Notes: generated by a model not told the origin, from the sequence alone. Counted from the first letter of the stretch, positions 28,331 through 39,112 are shown. The stretch: DNA of 64,000 nucleotides from Lumbricus terrestris (GCA_949752735.1 OX457040.1:4510131-4574130), one strand, 5' to 3'. Translations and numbers: made by a program.

Positions 28331-29820
28331 TCTTTCTCCAGAAGCAGTTAGGAAATGAAAGACTGTATTAAAAGTAGAATTTCGATGGAAGGAAGGAAGG
28401 AATTATATCAGGATTGTGACGCAAACAAAGGCAAGTCTTCGCTGCCACCACCATCGCCAATGATTCTGAAATTCAATCCATTATTTCTCAACAGTATTTA
28501 GTGGAAAGTTAATGATATAATTATACGAAAAAGCAAACACGATAAACGGGTGATTTTGTTCCATGTGACCAACACCCAATTTCCACATAAATATATGACG
28601 ATGTTGAATTTGACTTTGGCTGTAAAACGTATTGATGTTAAGAAAAAGCAAAAAGCACACGTCCTTGAATGTGTTGATGAAACAGCTAATGAAATGTTGC
28701 ACTCAAATACTGTAATGAAAGAGGATGTGACTACTTTCGAGAAATCTACTGTGATGCTCATTCAATTTGCATCTAAATCAACTTTCAAACAAGACCGCAA
28801 TGTTAGGTTATTGTACTTGTTATTCCATGACTGAGGATCAGAGCGGCTGAAAATATAAATAGAATAGCGGAGCGTGTTTTAAGGGTGTCAGAAAGCGGGT
28901 TTGAATGCGACTTCTTATCAGTTTTAGACGGCTGTGCAATATAATTAGCTGGTCATTGACAGTCATTTTAACAATACTTATTAAATATGCAACACATTTA
29001 GAGTCCATCATACCATACATTCGTCAAACCAGTTTCTCATTATGTACATTTAATTATTCCTACATGTACATCCCGATACAACCTCCGTTGTGCGACATCA
29101 GATTCAACCGCTTAGGCGTTGCATCATTGCTAAGAGCGAAAAGAAGCAGGCGTATCTAATATTGGATACCATTCAAGACCACTTGTCTAGATTAACCATA
29201 GAAAATCCCGATTCTGCATAGTTGTAGTTCGTGTGAATGGAACCAAGAGCACATTCTTCTATGCAGAAAGGAATGGATGTGTGCTTGGATACCCGATGAG
29301 CCAATGAACCCTCGCATCATCACCAAGCCAACATTGCCGAACCAGATAAGCGAGTCTCCATTATTAAAACAGAATGCGCTGCTGTGTAAAGTCTCAAGAC
29401 GCCTTCTTGCCTCAGGTCCCTAGTCCCGTATATTTAGCCGTTGGCACATCCAGAAAGTAAGCACGAGTTTTTGCAGATAAAACACTACATATGTATGAGA
29501 CTTAACTGTTACAATGAAATTAAACACACCTGTAAAAAGCTTTAACTCTAATAATATAGTCGTTCGTAAAATCGCGTCACGATCGTGTGTTCCTTGCGCA
29601 AAGTAATCAACGCTGTACGTTCAGAGTCGACGCCAACGGTCATGTAATTCGAGCTCTCTCTGTTAAAATCAAAAACTTCATAGTGTGATGTGAAACAATT
29701 TAAAATATAATTATTGCGTGAAACTTTTTTGACCGTCAACAGTCTCAACAGTTGACTAGTAGTAGCAAATAATTCTCAGCCAACTCAATTAAATACTCCA
29801 CTCCAGACGAAGCCATAGGA
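28331..29820. other. Interval with one unexplained 94-codon frame
   Basis: The 28550-28834 plus-strand frame gives a Lys/Glu-rich product with HVLECVDETANEMLH and KSTVMLIQFASKSTFK. No signal peptide, membrane segment or known motif is visible. Overlapping minus-strand frames are similarly long. The rest is AT-rich without recognised elements. Confidence 0.3.
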
Positions 29821-30600
29821 TCGGATATGGCGGATCCAACTAACTTTAGACCCATGACAAATGTTTATTTTTTGTCTAAAATAATTGAAAAAGTTGTAGC
29901 TGCCAAGCTCACCCACTACCTTAATAAAAATGATCTCTTTCCGTTTTTTCAATCAGGTTTCCGGAAAGACCACTCCACGGAGACTTTACTTCTTCGCCTT
30001 CTTTCTGATATCTATGCGGCCATTGACAACTCCCAGGTCACCCTTTTGGCATTGTTCGATGTGAGCACAGCTTTCGACACAGTTGACCACGATATCCTTA
30101 TAACTAGACTTTTCTATCTCTTTTGGCATCTCAGGAAATTTTCTCAGCTGGCTTACTTCCTACTTTCATGACCGTTACTACACTGTATACCTTGTGGGAC
30201 TACTAGATCATCCTGGACACCTGTCCCCGTGTGGACTGCCCCAAGGTCCTAGGTCCCCTGTTATATATAGTACACACCACAGACGTTGGACCACTCTTAT
30301 TGGCAAATGCAATCCTGAGTCAATCCTACGCTGATGACCTCCAGGAATATGTTCACTGCCCAGCATCTGCCGCTGCTGATGCGTTTCGAGAAATTTGTAG
30401 GGCTATGGAAACCCTGGAGGCCTGGATGTCTTCTAACCATTTGCGACTGAACCCTACCATGACGCAATAATTATATCTGGTTTGGGACGCGTCAACAACT
30501 GGCAAAAATCGACATGAAATCCTATAGCATTAGAGTTTCCTCTGATTACTTTCCTTTGACTGATTCATCCGCAATGTGTACACCGACCTACACTGTCGAT
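29820..30600 (+). pseudogene. LINE reverse transcriptase, frameshifted (fingers to thumb)
   Basis: The first open segment carries NFRPMTNVYFLSKIIEKVVA (motif 1), FQSGFRKDHSTETLLLRLLS (motif 2) and LALFDVSTAFDTVDHDIL (motif A with catalytic Asp). A frame change between about 30120 and 30235 removes motif B continuity, leaving a GPLLYIVHTTDVGPLL remnant. The second segment holds SYADDLQEYVH (motif C), EAWMSSNHLRLNPTMTQ and, in a third frame, FIWFGTRQQLAKIDM. It is the only copy retaining finger motifs. The endonuclease domain and the 3' end are missing. Confidence 0.85.
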
Positions 30601-30964
30601 GAAAAGATCAGGCGGAGAAGGAGATAAAAAATAAGTTCTATAGGCGTCTCTGAATTTATTGTCAGTTTCTGTCAAACGAAATTTTGCCCCAGAACGTTAT
30701 TAATATAGAAGTAGCTCCAGTTTAACGAGGAATTCAGGCAGCGGATTTCCATTCATGGCTAAAAGATAGAATTGAGTTCAAAGCCTTTATTAGCCAAGCG
30801 GAAACGGTAGTGTTGGGGCGACGGCAGGCTTTAGAGTTCGCAACTCATGCAAACGCCACCGCACATGCAGTACCGGTAGTCTTTTATTGACTGCTGGTGA
30901 CTTGCATGCATACCTTGAACGAGCCAAACTAGCAAATGCGAGAAATAGTACTGTTTGTTTGTAT

Positions 30965-31170
30965 GTGCACTTGTTATAGCGCCCCTTCAAGCTGTCGCTA
31001 CTCAGAGGCGCTCCCGAATGCAGAGCGGAACTGCATCGGAGTTTCACGCCGAAGCGCCGAGCAATTGTGAGTGAAGGACTTGCCCAAGGTCTTTACGCGG
31101 CGAGGTGGATTCGAACCTCGAACCTTCCGGCTTCAAGGCAACGACGCCACCACTACACCACCGCACCCCA
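30965..31170 (-). repeat. SINE with tRNA head and LINE-derived tail
   Basis: Minus strand: a GGTGTAGTGGTGGCGTCGTT A-box region, B box GGTTCGAATCC (31107-31117), core ACCTTGGGCAAGTCCTTCAC, CGGCGCTTCGGCGTGAAACT, then GGGAGCGCCTCTGAGTAG and CTTGAAGGGGCGCTATAACA. The last part is the 3' end of the window's CR1/L2-like LINEs (compare 7445-7490). It is structurally the most complete SINE here. Confidence 0.85.
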
Positions 31171-32214
31171 CAACTGTAGGTTCGGCTATCCGTCTAGCAG
31201 AAATGGCACGCAAAAAACAGAACGTCTAAAGCGGTAACTCTCTAGAAAACAAATACAGACGCATGATGTTACATATAGAAATACTTGATGTTACATGAGA
31301 CACTTGACTTTACAGAATCAAACATTTAGTAGGACAATTTGAAAAACAATTCGGCGCTTGAACACCGGTGAAAAAATTGATGGTATGATACATATGTCTA
31401 TTTTCCGAGTGTTTTCGAATGTACAGGCATCAAAGAGCCGAAAGTGAACGACAATAATTGCAAATGGAAAGTAGGCTACTCAGTATTACAGGAATCAATA
31501 AATTACCTTGCAGTCCAAAGATGTCGCTAAGCACATAAAATGAAGAACGTCAAACAGAAAGAGCAGGTCAGAAGAACTTTTATGAAGTGTTTAAAGTAGC
31601 TTGGCACGAGGAGGAGATGGAACGGGCGATGGAGATCTGCAATGTTAGACAAACCGTCACTGCAGAACCGCCGTGATTGCCTAGTATGTATAATCTACAA
31701 AACTGCTTGTTACAGGTGTCTAAGTTCTTCGCTTCCTTTCATCTAGTGTTGTTTAACAATAATATTATAGCAAAGAAATTACCAAAGTCCAGAGACTAGA
31801 ATTTATAAGAGAACCAATGGAACACCCGAAGGTATTGTTCCCGCAAGATAGGGGCCACAAAAAACTATTGTTGTTTCACGGTCCATTAGCTCCCTACTTT
31901 CTATCGCCTGTGTGTGTAAATCTGTTTGTATGTGTCTTGAATGAACTTGTGAATCTATTCTAAACTTAATAGATCGGTTTTAAATGGCTGGAATTCGAAG
32001 TATCGTCCGTCCGGTGTATCTCATCAGACGCTGGGATGAAAGGCATTGGCTTCAAGATTCGTTTTATAATACGTAGATGTTTGGTCGGTTGTCGTCCAAT
32101 CTGTCATGCATAACTATGAACTAAGCCATTGTCCATATTATGGTTGTAGATTTCTCATCGCTTTCCAAAACACGCACGTGATCTGGTCTTTCCCAATCCC
32201 ATAATGCAACAGTT
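31171..32214. other. Interval without a gene
   Basis: AT-rich. No recognised repeat and no ORF with a motif. Confidence 0.45.
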
Positions 32215-32335
32215 CAACATGGAGCGGTCAGCCCGTCGATCTGGAATGACAAATTAATCAATAATCGGAACCACGGGCTTCGTCTTCTTTCACTAAGCTT
32301 ATATTTCGCAAGCACTGAAGACCATGATTCTCTTA
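32215..32335 (+). pseudogene. Decayed LINE C-terminal fragment
   Basis: The plus strand gives VQHGAVSPSIWNDKLINNRN, then HGLRLLSLSLYF. The xAVxPSIWND motif matches the conserved (FSV)VGPSIWNDLP. Only about 40 codons can be aligned by eye. Confidence 0.45.
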
Positions 32336-32342
32336 GTTTGAG

Positions 32343-32426
32343 GTCGTCATGATTAGTCAGAACGACGTTGCGTCAAAAATGAAGAATACTACCGTCGCCC
32401 TCCTCCTTTATCTTCGTGTTGGACTG
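32343..32426 (-). repeat. Dispersed repeat B, copy 2
   Basis: Minus strand: AGTCCAACACGAAGATAAAG, GAGGAGGGCGACGGTAGTAT, then ACGCAACGTCGTTCTGACTA ATCATGA. This copy joins the GGAGGAGGGCGACG block to the CAACGTCGTTCTG block, which shows both belong to one element. Confidence 0.7.
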
Positions 32427-32593
32427 TAATTAAATTAAATTATTACTCGCTTAGACACCATAAATTAAGAAATAAGTATTGCTATAAATAAAAAACGTTG
32501 TCGTTCTGGTATGTGGTTACATAACATGCAATTACACATTCAACACAAAATGAAATTAAATTATTTTAAAATTTTGAATCTTATCACTCTCTG

Positions 32594-32640
32594 TCAGTGC
32601 CAATCCCATGACTGGATGGGAGAGGAGGTGACGCTAATAA
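32594..32640 (+). repeat. Dispersed repeat B, copy 3
   Basis: CAGTGCCAATCCCATGACTG, GATGGGAGAGGAGGTGACGC TAATAATCC. The GGAGGGCGACGCTA block is slightly changed. It lies 30 bp upstream of a stem-loop copy. Confidence 0.65.
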
Positions 32641-32669
32641 TCCTTGAAACCATAAGCATACAAAGAGCT

Positions 32670-32754
32670 AAGTGCTGTAATATGCCGAGCAAATTTCTGT
32701 CCAGGGTAACGGCCTCTGTTGTCATAGACCCTGGTCAAATCGGATCCATCCATG
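32670..32754 (+). repeat. Stem-loop family copy 6, best-preserved
   Basis: AAGTGCTGTAATATGCCGAG, CAAATTTCTGT, 5' arm CCAGGGT, core AACGGCCTCTGTTGTCATAG, 3' arm ACCCTGG, then TCAAATCGGATCCATCCAT. The seven-base arms are perfectly complementary. I take it as the reference copy. Confidence 0.9.
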
Positions 32755-32814
32755 AGACAGGGTTGACATGAAGGGCCGAGACACGGTGGGATAATGTTGC
32801 TGGGAAACATAAAG

Positions 32815-33165
32815 TTCGGACACCTTTAAAACGGAATGACATTTTCGCATAAAGAAATTGAGTAACGTTACTCAATATAATATTCTTCAATGGCTGGGTC
32901 AATTAGTTGTCAAAGGCTATCATGGTAGCACCAATTTATTGTTAAAACACTGTTCGTGATTAAGTAAAGATAATGTTGATGTGAAACCTCCATTTCGGAC
33001 ACCTTAAAAATGGAATGTTATTTTCGCATAAAGAAATCGAGTAACGTTATTCAGCATATAAATCACTCGAATAGGGTTGGGTCAATGACTTCAGTTGTCA
33101 AAGGGGCTGGTAGCAGCAATTTTATGTCAAAGCACTAGTTCGTGATTAAGTGAAAGATTTAAAAA
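32815..33165. repeat. Tandem duplication, about 180-bp unit, two copies
   Basis: Unit 1 (32815-32995) and unit 2 (32996-33165) both start CGGACACCTTTAAAACGGAA (unit 2 CGGACACCTTAAAAATGGAA). Both continue TTTTCGCATAAAGAAAT(T/C)G and AGTAACGTTA, then GGGTCAAT, AGTTGTCAAAGG and a GTTCGTGATTAAGT end. The copies differ by substitutions and short indels. The unit begins with the ACACCTTTAAAA word. Confidence 0.85.
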
Positions 33166-33588
33166 CAAACTACAGCAAACTCAGCTGTAGTGAGTTCATC
33201 GACTGTAAACGATGGAAGATAAGACGGCGAGGTTGAGGACTAGCTGTCCGTTTTTATGCTGAGGAGAAGAAAATGAAGACGCTTATGCTTCACACTCATG
33301 ACTGTTTGTTAAATGGGAGGACGTTTTGCTACAGAGTGTATTTTGAGATCTATGTTGACAGTCCCGTATGCTAACCACAAGAATATCGTCCACAGAAAAT
33401 TATTCTTCTGTTTTTATATCAAATCCGAGAAGTATTAGGATTTGTTGAGGATCGCTAGTAATCAACCAATGTTTGCTGTGCTGCATTTTGTTCGCAAACA
33501 TTCATTAACGCCGTTAGTTGCCACAAAAATGATTTCAGAGTGCATTGTCGGCAGCAAACTCGACTCTAAAGGAAACTGTCGCTTACTG

Positions 33589-33670
33589 TAGTGATGCCAG
33601 TCTCAACCTTGAATAAAGTAGGAGGGCGACCCGAATCAAGTTTCTCATGACGCAGCGTTGATTAACATGA
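33589..33670 (+). repeat. Dispersed repeat B, copy 4
   Basis: AGTGATGCCAGTCTCAACCT, TGAATAAAGTAGGAGGGCGA CCCGAATC, then CATGACGCAGCGTTGATTAA CATGA. It shows the head, the GGAGGGCGAC block and the ACGCA(A/G)CGT ... TTAATCATGA end in one copy. Confidence 0.7.
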
Positions 33671-34324
33671 ATTTTAAATTGACATTGCCTACATAGATTA
33701 AGTTTAACGGCGCTGATTTACTACACATACATGTACATACGTAGATAAATTTATTGCATTGCAAATCCAAATTCATATAGCGCCTGTAGAGAATGACAAT
33801 TCAAATGCAATTTCAACACAAAAAACATCGTGTTGGAAACAAACAAAACATGCGCTCACGCGTACTTTCATTCAGATACCGATGCCATCATACCAACTTG
33901 ATCACTGTTCATGGTATACCTCTTTCAGTCTCCATGCTTTTCGTGCTCTGAAAAGTTAAAATGCAATACAATGATGTCCGCTATTATAATACCGGCGGAT
34001 GTTGTGGATTCGAACTCTACTACATCCAAGCGATCTCTGGGGAGCTAGCGAAAGAGCGGGGTGGTTCACCATTTGCATTGGAGAAACACGATCCCTGTGT
34101 AAGAGCAAGGTGAGTGGAAGCTGGACATTTTCGCAGAGTTGCTGTCTAAAGTCTCCATGTAACTCCATGCATGAAGGATAACTGTTACAGAGCAGAACGA
34201 TCAATCAAAAGTTGAGGTCCGGTAGAGTATAAATTTATGTGTTGAGACAGAAGAAAAGGTGTATAATGAAATGCGTTCTTCCGTGTTTCTATTCGACCAA
34301 ACGCAACGAACTCGAATTAGTCGA
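33671..34324. other. Interval without a gene
   Basis: No recognised family. Opposing short ORFs at 33956-34204 have no motif. Confidence 0.45.
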
Positions 34325-34362
34325 TATATATATATATATATATATATCTATATATATATAAC
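34325..34362. repeat. (TA)n simple repeat
   Basis: About 38 bases of alternating TA with one ATC interruption. Confidence 0.95.
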
Positions 34363-34379
34363 ACATATTACTGTTCTGT

Positions 34380-34775
34380 CAAAGCACTTGGAGTTACTTT
34401 GGACAGTATGCTTACTTTTCCGATGCATGTAACTAACCTTTGTAGATCTTGCTTTTATCGCATCAGGGCATTACGCCACACTAAGTCGGCTCTGATTAAG
34501 GATAGTTAAATCTGGTTCTCTCCGCTCTTTAGACCGTCATGATCTTCTTGTACCATGATCTCGGATTGCCACAGCCCAACATCGCGCCTTTGCCTCTGTC
34601 TGCCCTTTACTGTGGAATGGCGTTCCTACTATTATTCGTGCTCAGATTTTTTCCGGAGGATTTACTTTTTCTGCCCGTTGTCTTAAGACTGTTCCCAGGA
34701 GTTATTCGCAATGGGAGCGCCTCTGATTAGGTTGTACTGTGAGAGGCGCTTTATAAATCCCAGAATGGAATAGAA
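34380..34775 (+). pseudogene. LINE reverse transcriptase C-terminal region, frameshifted
   Basis: The plus strand encodes VKALGVTLDSMLTFPMHVTN, LCRSCFYRIRALRHTKSALI, then after frame changes FLYHDLGLPQPNIAPLPLSA and APLIRLYCERRFINPRME. The end matches the 1600-1935 copy (APLIRLYCERPFVNPKIE) and it has the same GGAATAGAATA tail, so both are one subfamily. An internal deletion joins the thumb region to the extreme C-terminus. Confidence 0.75.
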
Positions 34776-35380
34776 TATAATATTGTAGACTATATGATAT
34801 TACATGTAAGGTTGACTTAAACGGTCAAACAGATGGATCTACGTATTTTGAGACTTCCAATAAACTATTGCATACCCTTACAAAGATATCACAGTAATTT
34901 ATTTAATGACGATTAAACGAACATACACTAACTTCATCCTAAAGTGGGACCAAGAAATTTGCCATCAACATAATAATCTGGATTACGCAAAAAGTCGTTA
35001 GACGCTGAAAAACCTGACACATGTGTTATTTTGAATGGACAGGCTATTATTGTTCTCGAAAACAGTTCATTTAATCACAAAGGAACTGCAATCATTGAAC
35101 ATTCAGCGACAAATGAAACATCGAACAGAATCAAATGTCTCGCTAACAGGGTCACTTATTACAGATAGTCATTAGACAAGTATAATTCTTTTCAATTCAT
35201 CAACTTACACCACACATTCACTTAGAGAATGATCTAGGTATGGTGTTCATTAATAGAATACAAAGTCATTCGTAAGAAAACAATCAAAACCAAAAGAAAC
35301 GATAAGAAATTAAACAGAAGAAGAAAAGAACAACGGTAAACAAGTCACAGTATGCACTTTTATTTGCAATGGCTGTACTC
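34776..35380. other. Interval without a gene
   Basis: AT-rich with an A-rich stretch at 35280-35335. No recognised family. Confidence 0.45.
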
Positions 35381-35425
35381 TGGTGGTGCTAGTCTCATTT
35401 CTGCAAATAGGAGGAGGGCGACACT
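35381..35425 (+). repeat. Dispersed repeat B, copy 5
   Basis: GTGGTGCTAGTCTCATTTCT, GCAAATAGGAGGAGGGCGAC ACTTG. The head and the GGAGGAGGGCGAC block are clear. Confidence 0.65.
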
Positions 35426-35464
35426 TGTAAGCTTTTGTGAAGTTTTTTTGGTCCCACGTGTTGA

Positions 35465-35680
35465 AACCTCAACCTGTTAGCGTCGTGCTTTCTCAGTTGT
35501 AGGTCCATCTGTCTGGAATAATTGTCTCCCGTTGCAGTTGCGCCTTCTACCAAGGGTTGACTCGTCAGTGTTCCACAAGCTCCTTAAAACTTTTTGTTTC
35601 ATCGTGGTTGGACTGGGAGCTCTTCTGAGTGGTTTTCTTGAAGGGGCGCTATATAAATTCTTGAAATGAATAATTATTAT
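35465..35680 (+). pseudogene. LINE reverse transcriptase C-terminus with (ATT)n tail
   Basis: Mixed-frame plus-strand reading: RRAFSVVGPSVWNNCLPLQL, RLLPRVDSSVFHKLLKTFCF, GALLSGFLEGALYKFLK. The FSVVGPSVWN motif and FHKxLKTF segment identify the CR1/L2-like family. The GGGGCGCTATATAAATTC 3' end and an (ATT)n tail follow. Confidence 0.75.
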
Positions 35681-35687
35681 TATTTGT

Positions 35688-35905
35688 GGAACGCGGTTGT
35701 ATAGTGTATATTATGTTCGTCGCTTTGCAGCCGAAGGGTTGCAGGTTCGAATCCACCTCAAGTCACCGCGTACGGACCTTGGGAAAGGCCTTCACTCGCA
35801 GTAATTATTGCTCAGCGCTTCTGCGTGAAGCTCCGATGCACTGTCCGCCCTGTACAGTAGTCTGGAGCGCCTCTGGGTAGTGAACTTGAAGGGGTGCTAT
35901 AACAA
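35688..35905 (+). repeat. SINE with tRNA head and LINE-derived tail
   Basis: A decayed A-box region (GCGGTTGTATAGTG), box B GGTTCGAATCC at 35744-35754, core GACCTTGGGAAAGGCCTTCA, CTTCTGCGTGAAGCTCCGAT, then GGAGCGCCTCTGGGTAG and CTTGAAGGGGTGCTATAACA. It starts within 10 bp of the preceding LINE tail. Confidence 0.8.
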
Positions 35906-36185
35906 GTACACATACAAACATAGACACAGATTGAATTTTAGATGATCGTAAAATTATTAGACGAGCGCTAAATGAATTTAGTATTCAGAGTTCCAATTTC
36001 AAACGAGTGAAATGTTTCCAATGTTAAAATCGATCGTCCACAATCCAGTTTACTAATAATGGTAGATCAGATACCTTGAGAGCTTGTGAGTGTAAAGTAA
36101 GGCTGGTGTAAACTGAAGAGCTGGCCACCGCAGGTTGACGTTGTACACGACGCTAGCATGGCGAATTTATAAAGGTCATTTACGG

Positions 36186-36640
36186 CGATGGTGTGGTCAG
36201 TGTCGTTGTATGGAAGTGAGGCATGGACTCTGAAGGCGGCGGATAGAAGAAGATTTACGGCATTTGAGATGATGACGTATAGAAGAATGATGCAGGTCGA
36301 CTGGAGGGAACACAGAACAAATGCCTCGATTTTGGCGGAGCTGCGTCCGAAACAGAGACTGCTGGAGAGGGTGCAAAAAAGGAAACTGCGATACTTCGGA
36401 CACCTGATGAGGGCAGACAACATATCGACACTGCTAATACAGGGACGAATTGAGGGTACCAGAGCACGGGGAAGACCAAGGAGGCGTTGGATGGACGATG
36501 TCTGTGACTGGACTGGATTACCACCTGTGGACTGTGTCAGACGGGCGCAGGACAGAGAGGAATGGAGGAAGCTGCTGTCGGTGTCTCTGGTCTCCGACCC
36601 TCAGAAATGAGGATGGACAGCATCATCATCATTTACACAC
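36186..36640 (+). pseudogene. RTE-like LINE ORF2 C-terminus with (ATC)n tail
   Basis: A 140-codon open frame reads WSVSLYGSEAWTLKAADRRR, a hydrophobic helix, VQKRKLRYFGHLMRADNIST, GRIEGTRARGRPRRRWMDD, and ends in DPQK. YGSExWTL ... RxLxYxGHxxR ... xGxRxRGRPRxxWxDD is a conserved C-terminal layout of RTE-like and related LINEs. The stop is followed by GAGGATGGACAGCATCATCA TCAT, a trinucleotide tail. The frame is intact but lacks palm and endonuclease domains, so it is 5'-truncated and possibly recent. Confidence 0.8.
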
Positions 36641-37204
36641 CTTTTATAAAAAATCTCAATCTATTGATAATAACCAAAATCGCGTTAAATGATTATTGAT
36701 TAGTGTGCCAAATCAAACCACCGCTAACAGAGTTGAAAATTACGAAAGAAAGCAATACATGATTTGAATGAAAAAAAAACATGATGTGGCTAAACTGTTC
36801 TTGATTAAGCATTTCTCCATTGAAGACAAATCTATCAGATGATATAAATAATAACATCAGGATACCAATCCCAATAATGGAGAAGGTTGGCCAAGGGTTA
36901 AGCTTCCGATTAAGTCAGCACGATGCAAGAAGTCCACAGTCTGGAGAAATAATACCAGTTTTTCGGATTAACATCTGGTAACAACGTCCTTCGTTCACGT
37001 AGTCGACGACAGATTTCGAAATTATTCTCCTGAGCAGTCGCGATTTTTTATTACTTCCTTTCTTAGTTACAGTGCTGCAAATTATAGTGTTTATCCACAT
37101 TGCTTTTTCAACAAGATTCATATTTACGAGAAAAAAGCACAGAATAGTAAAAAGGAACTCATAGCATCCTATTATAACCGGACGGAGCATCTTACATTGG
37201 TTCC
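36641..37204. other. Interval without a gene
   Basis: An ACACCTTTTATAAA word is at 36636. The 108-codon minus-strand frame at 36915-37241 has no recognised domain and partly overlaps the LINE remnant downstream. Confidence 0.4.
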
Positions 37205-37600
37205 CTGGGCAAGGGCAAGTATGTCGCATGGGATGCAACATCCATCCATACTTGTGCTACCCCTACCAAAACATTACGTCATCAGTGTCTGGAGGGGCAA
37301 CCGAACACGACGCGAACCGTAATTGCACCAAATACTCAACCCTTCCGACCACCCACGAGTTCGTCCCCGTCGCCATCGAATCGATGGGCCCCGTCAATCA
37401 GTACAGGACGCGAATTCTTGATAGAGTTGGGGTGTCGCATGAGCGCCGTTTCTGGAGACCCTCGGAAGACTGTGCTCTTATTCCAACGGTTATCTATAAT
37501 TATGCACTCAGAGATTCGACGCCTTTGCCTTCAGAGGCACGTTCACACAACTCACCGGGGTCGAGTACTACTGATCATACTAATAGTTAAAAAAGTTTGA
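37205..37600 (+). pseudogene. LINE C-terminal domain remnant (VxIETMGP / FLFQRLS type), frameshifted
   Basis: The first frame gives CYPYQNITSSVSGGATEHDA, TKYSTLPTTHEFVPVAIESM GPVN. A second frame continues IELGCRMSAVSGDPRKTVLL FQRLSI. The order (S)xxAGxAAExAExxKxxKY, then FVPVAxETxGP, then xSxxxGDPRxxxFLFQRLS is a C-terminal region I know from LINE-encoded proteins in invertebrates. The break between frames near 37420 shows it is dead. No other part of that LINE is seen. Confidence 0.6.
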
Positions 37601-37869
37601 AATGACAAAGGTTTATGGGGTGGATATCCCTTGGTAGCCAGGAGGTTGATTAATATGGTGACTATTTCTACGAATTTTCAAATAGGCCTTGATCGGACAA
37701 GAAAATTTCATAGTCTAGTGGCGTGGAACTTTTACAAGTAAAATTGGACAAGTTTCAGAGGTGTTTAATTTGCGAGCCAAAAAACCCTCAACTTGTCACA
37801 CCGCCTTCGAACCCAATGAGAAGATTTCTTTGTGTCGTCTCTGTTGTATGGTGAAGACGATTTGATTGA

Positions 37870-37990
37870 TAGGAAAGAAAAGCGTCGAAGAAGGAACTAA
37901 AGGAAATCTTCTCATAGCAACAGACAATCAGAGAGAAAGACAGACAGACGGACGGAGTGAGACAACCAAACGTAGAGACAGTATTTTAAC
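37870..37990 (-). repeat. Dispersed repeat segment shared with 2540-2720
   Basis: The minus strand repeats the TCTCTACGTTTGGTTGTCTC, CCGTCCGTCTGTCTG, CTTCTTCGACG order of 2540-2720. Flanks differ. Confidence 0.6.
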
Positions 37991-38148
37991 GAAGGAAGTC
38001 AGAAACGACGCAACGAAAAGATTCATTAAACGAATTTTATCAGCACATTTCTGACAAAAATTCTTCTTTAAATTATAAGCCGGTTTCAATTCGAAATATT
38101 TCGATGCTTTAAATAACTGTATAGAATTAAATCTAATCAGCACGGTGT

Positions 38149-38520
<372 letters not shown>

Positions 38521-38929
38521 ATATACATATATATCTATATATATTTTTTTCCTTAGAGAAGAGTTTCCTCTGCCTCCCTTCCGATGTTCTGTCCTTCACA
38601 TGTGTGTCAATTCATCATTGCCATACGACAAGAACAGCATCAGACAATCTATCAGCTGCTGGTGTCTGAAGATACGTAAGAACTCGATTTTGCTTGGGCA
38701 ACAATAATTATTAGATACTTTTAGGTTTAAACGCATCCTCATGTCATGTCAAATCGCCGTCGCATCATACTACTGTCGATACATTTTCACCTAACTTATG
38801 AATGCGTTTTCGAAATTATATCATTAACTTTCAGCGAGTGATGACTAAAATTAAATATCAACGACTCCAGACTTTATAAAGGTGTCTTGAGGACAGCTAT
38901 GAATTTATTTTCATTATGATGCATAATTG

Positions 38930-39062
38930 TAATTTGTAATTGTAATCGTATATTTATATAGCGCCCCTTCAAGTGAACTCCTCAGAGGCGCTCCCGACCT
39001 GACACCAAACCACAATCAAAGAGAATGGTTTTCAAACGCTTGCGGAAAAGGGTCAAAGAAAT
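38930..39062 (-). pseudogene. LINE 3' end, uninterrupted version of the 27215-27344 segment
   Basis: The stretch GCGCCCCTTCAAGTGAACTC, then ACCTGACACCAAACCACAAT CAAAGAGAATGG and CAAACGCTTGCGGAAAAGGG matches 27225-27335 almost base for base. It contains no MITE, so it documents the unoccupied sequence. The tail is a (TTGTAA)n run at 38930-38950. Confidence 0.85.
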
Positions 39063-39109
39063 GCCATTACATTAAGAGAACACACGAATTACTGGCATTG
39101 TAATTATTG

Positions 39110-39112
<3 letters not shown>

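Noticed and set aside
32670..32754. Stem-loop family as a riboswitch or ribozyme
   Set aside because: No hammerhead or other known catalytic core is visible. The short-repeat tail and solo 3' ends fit retrotransposition better.
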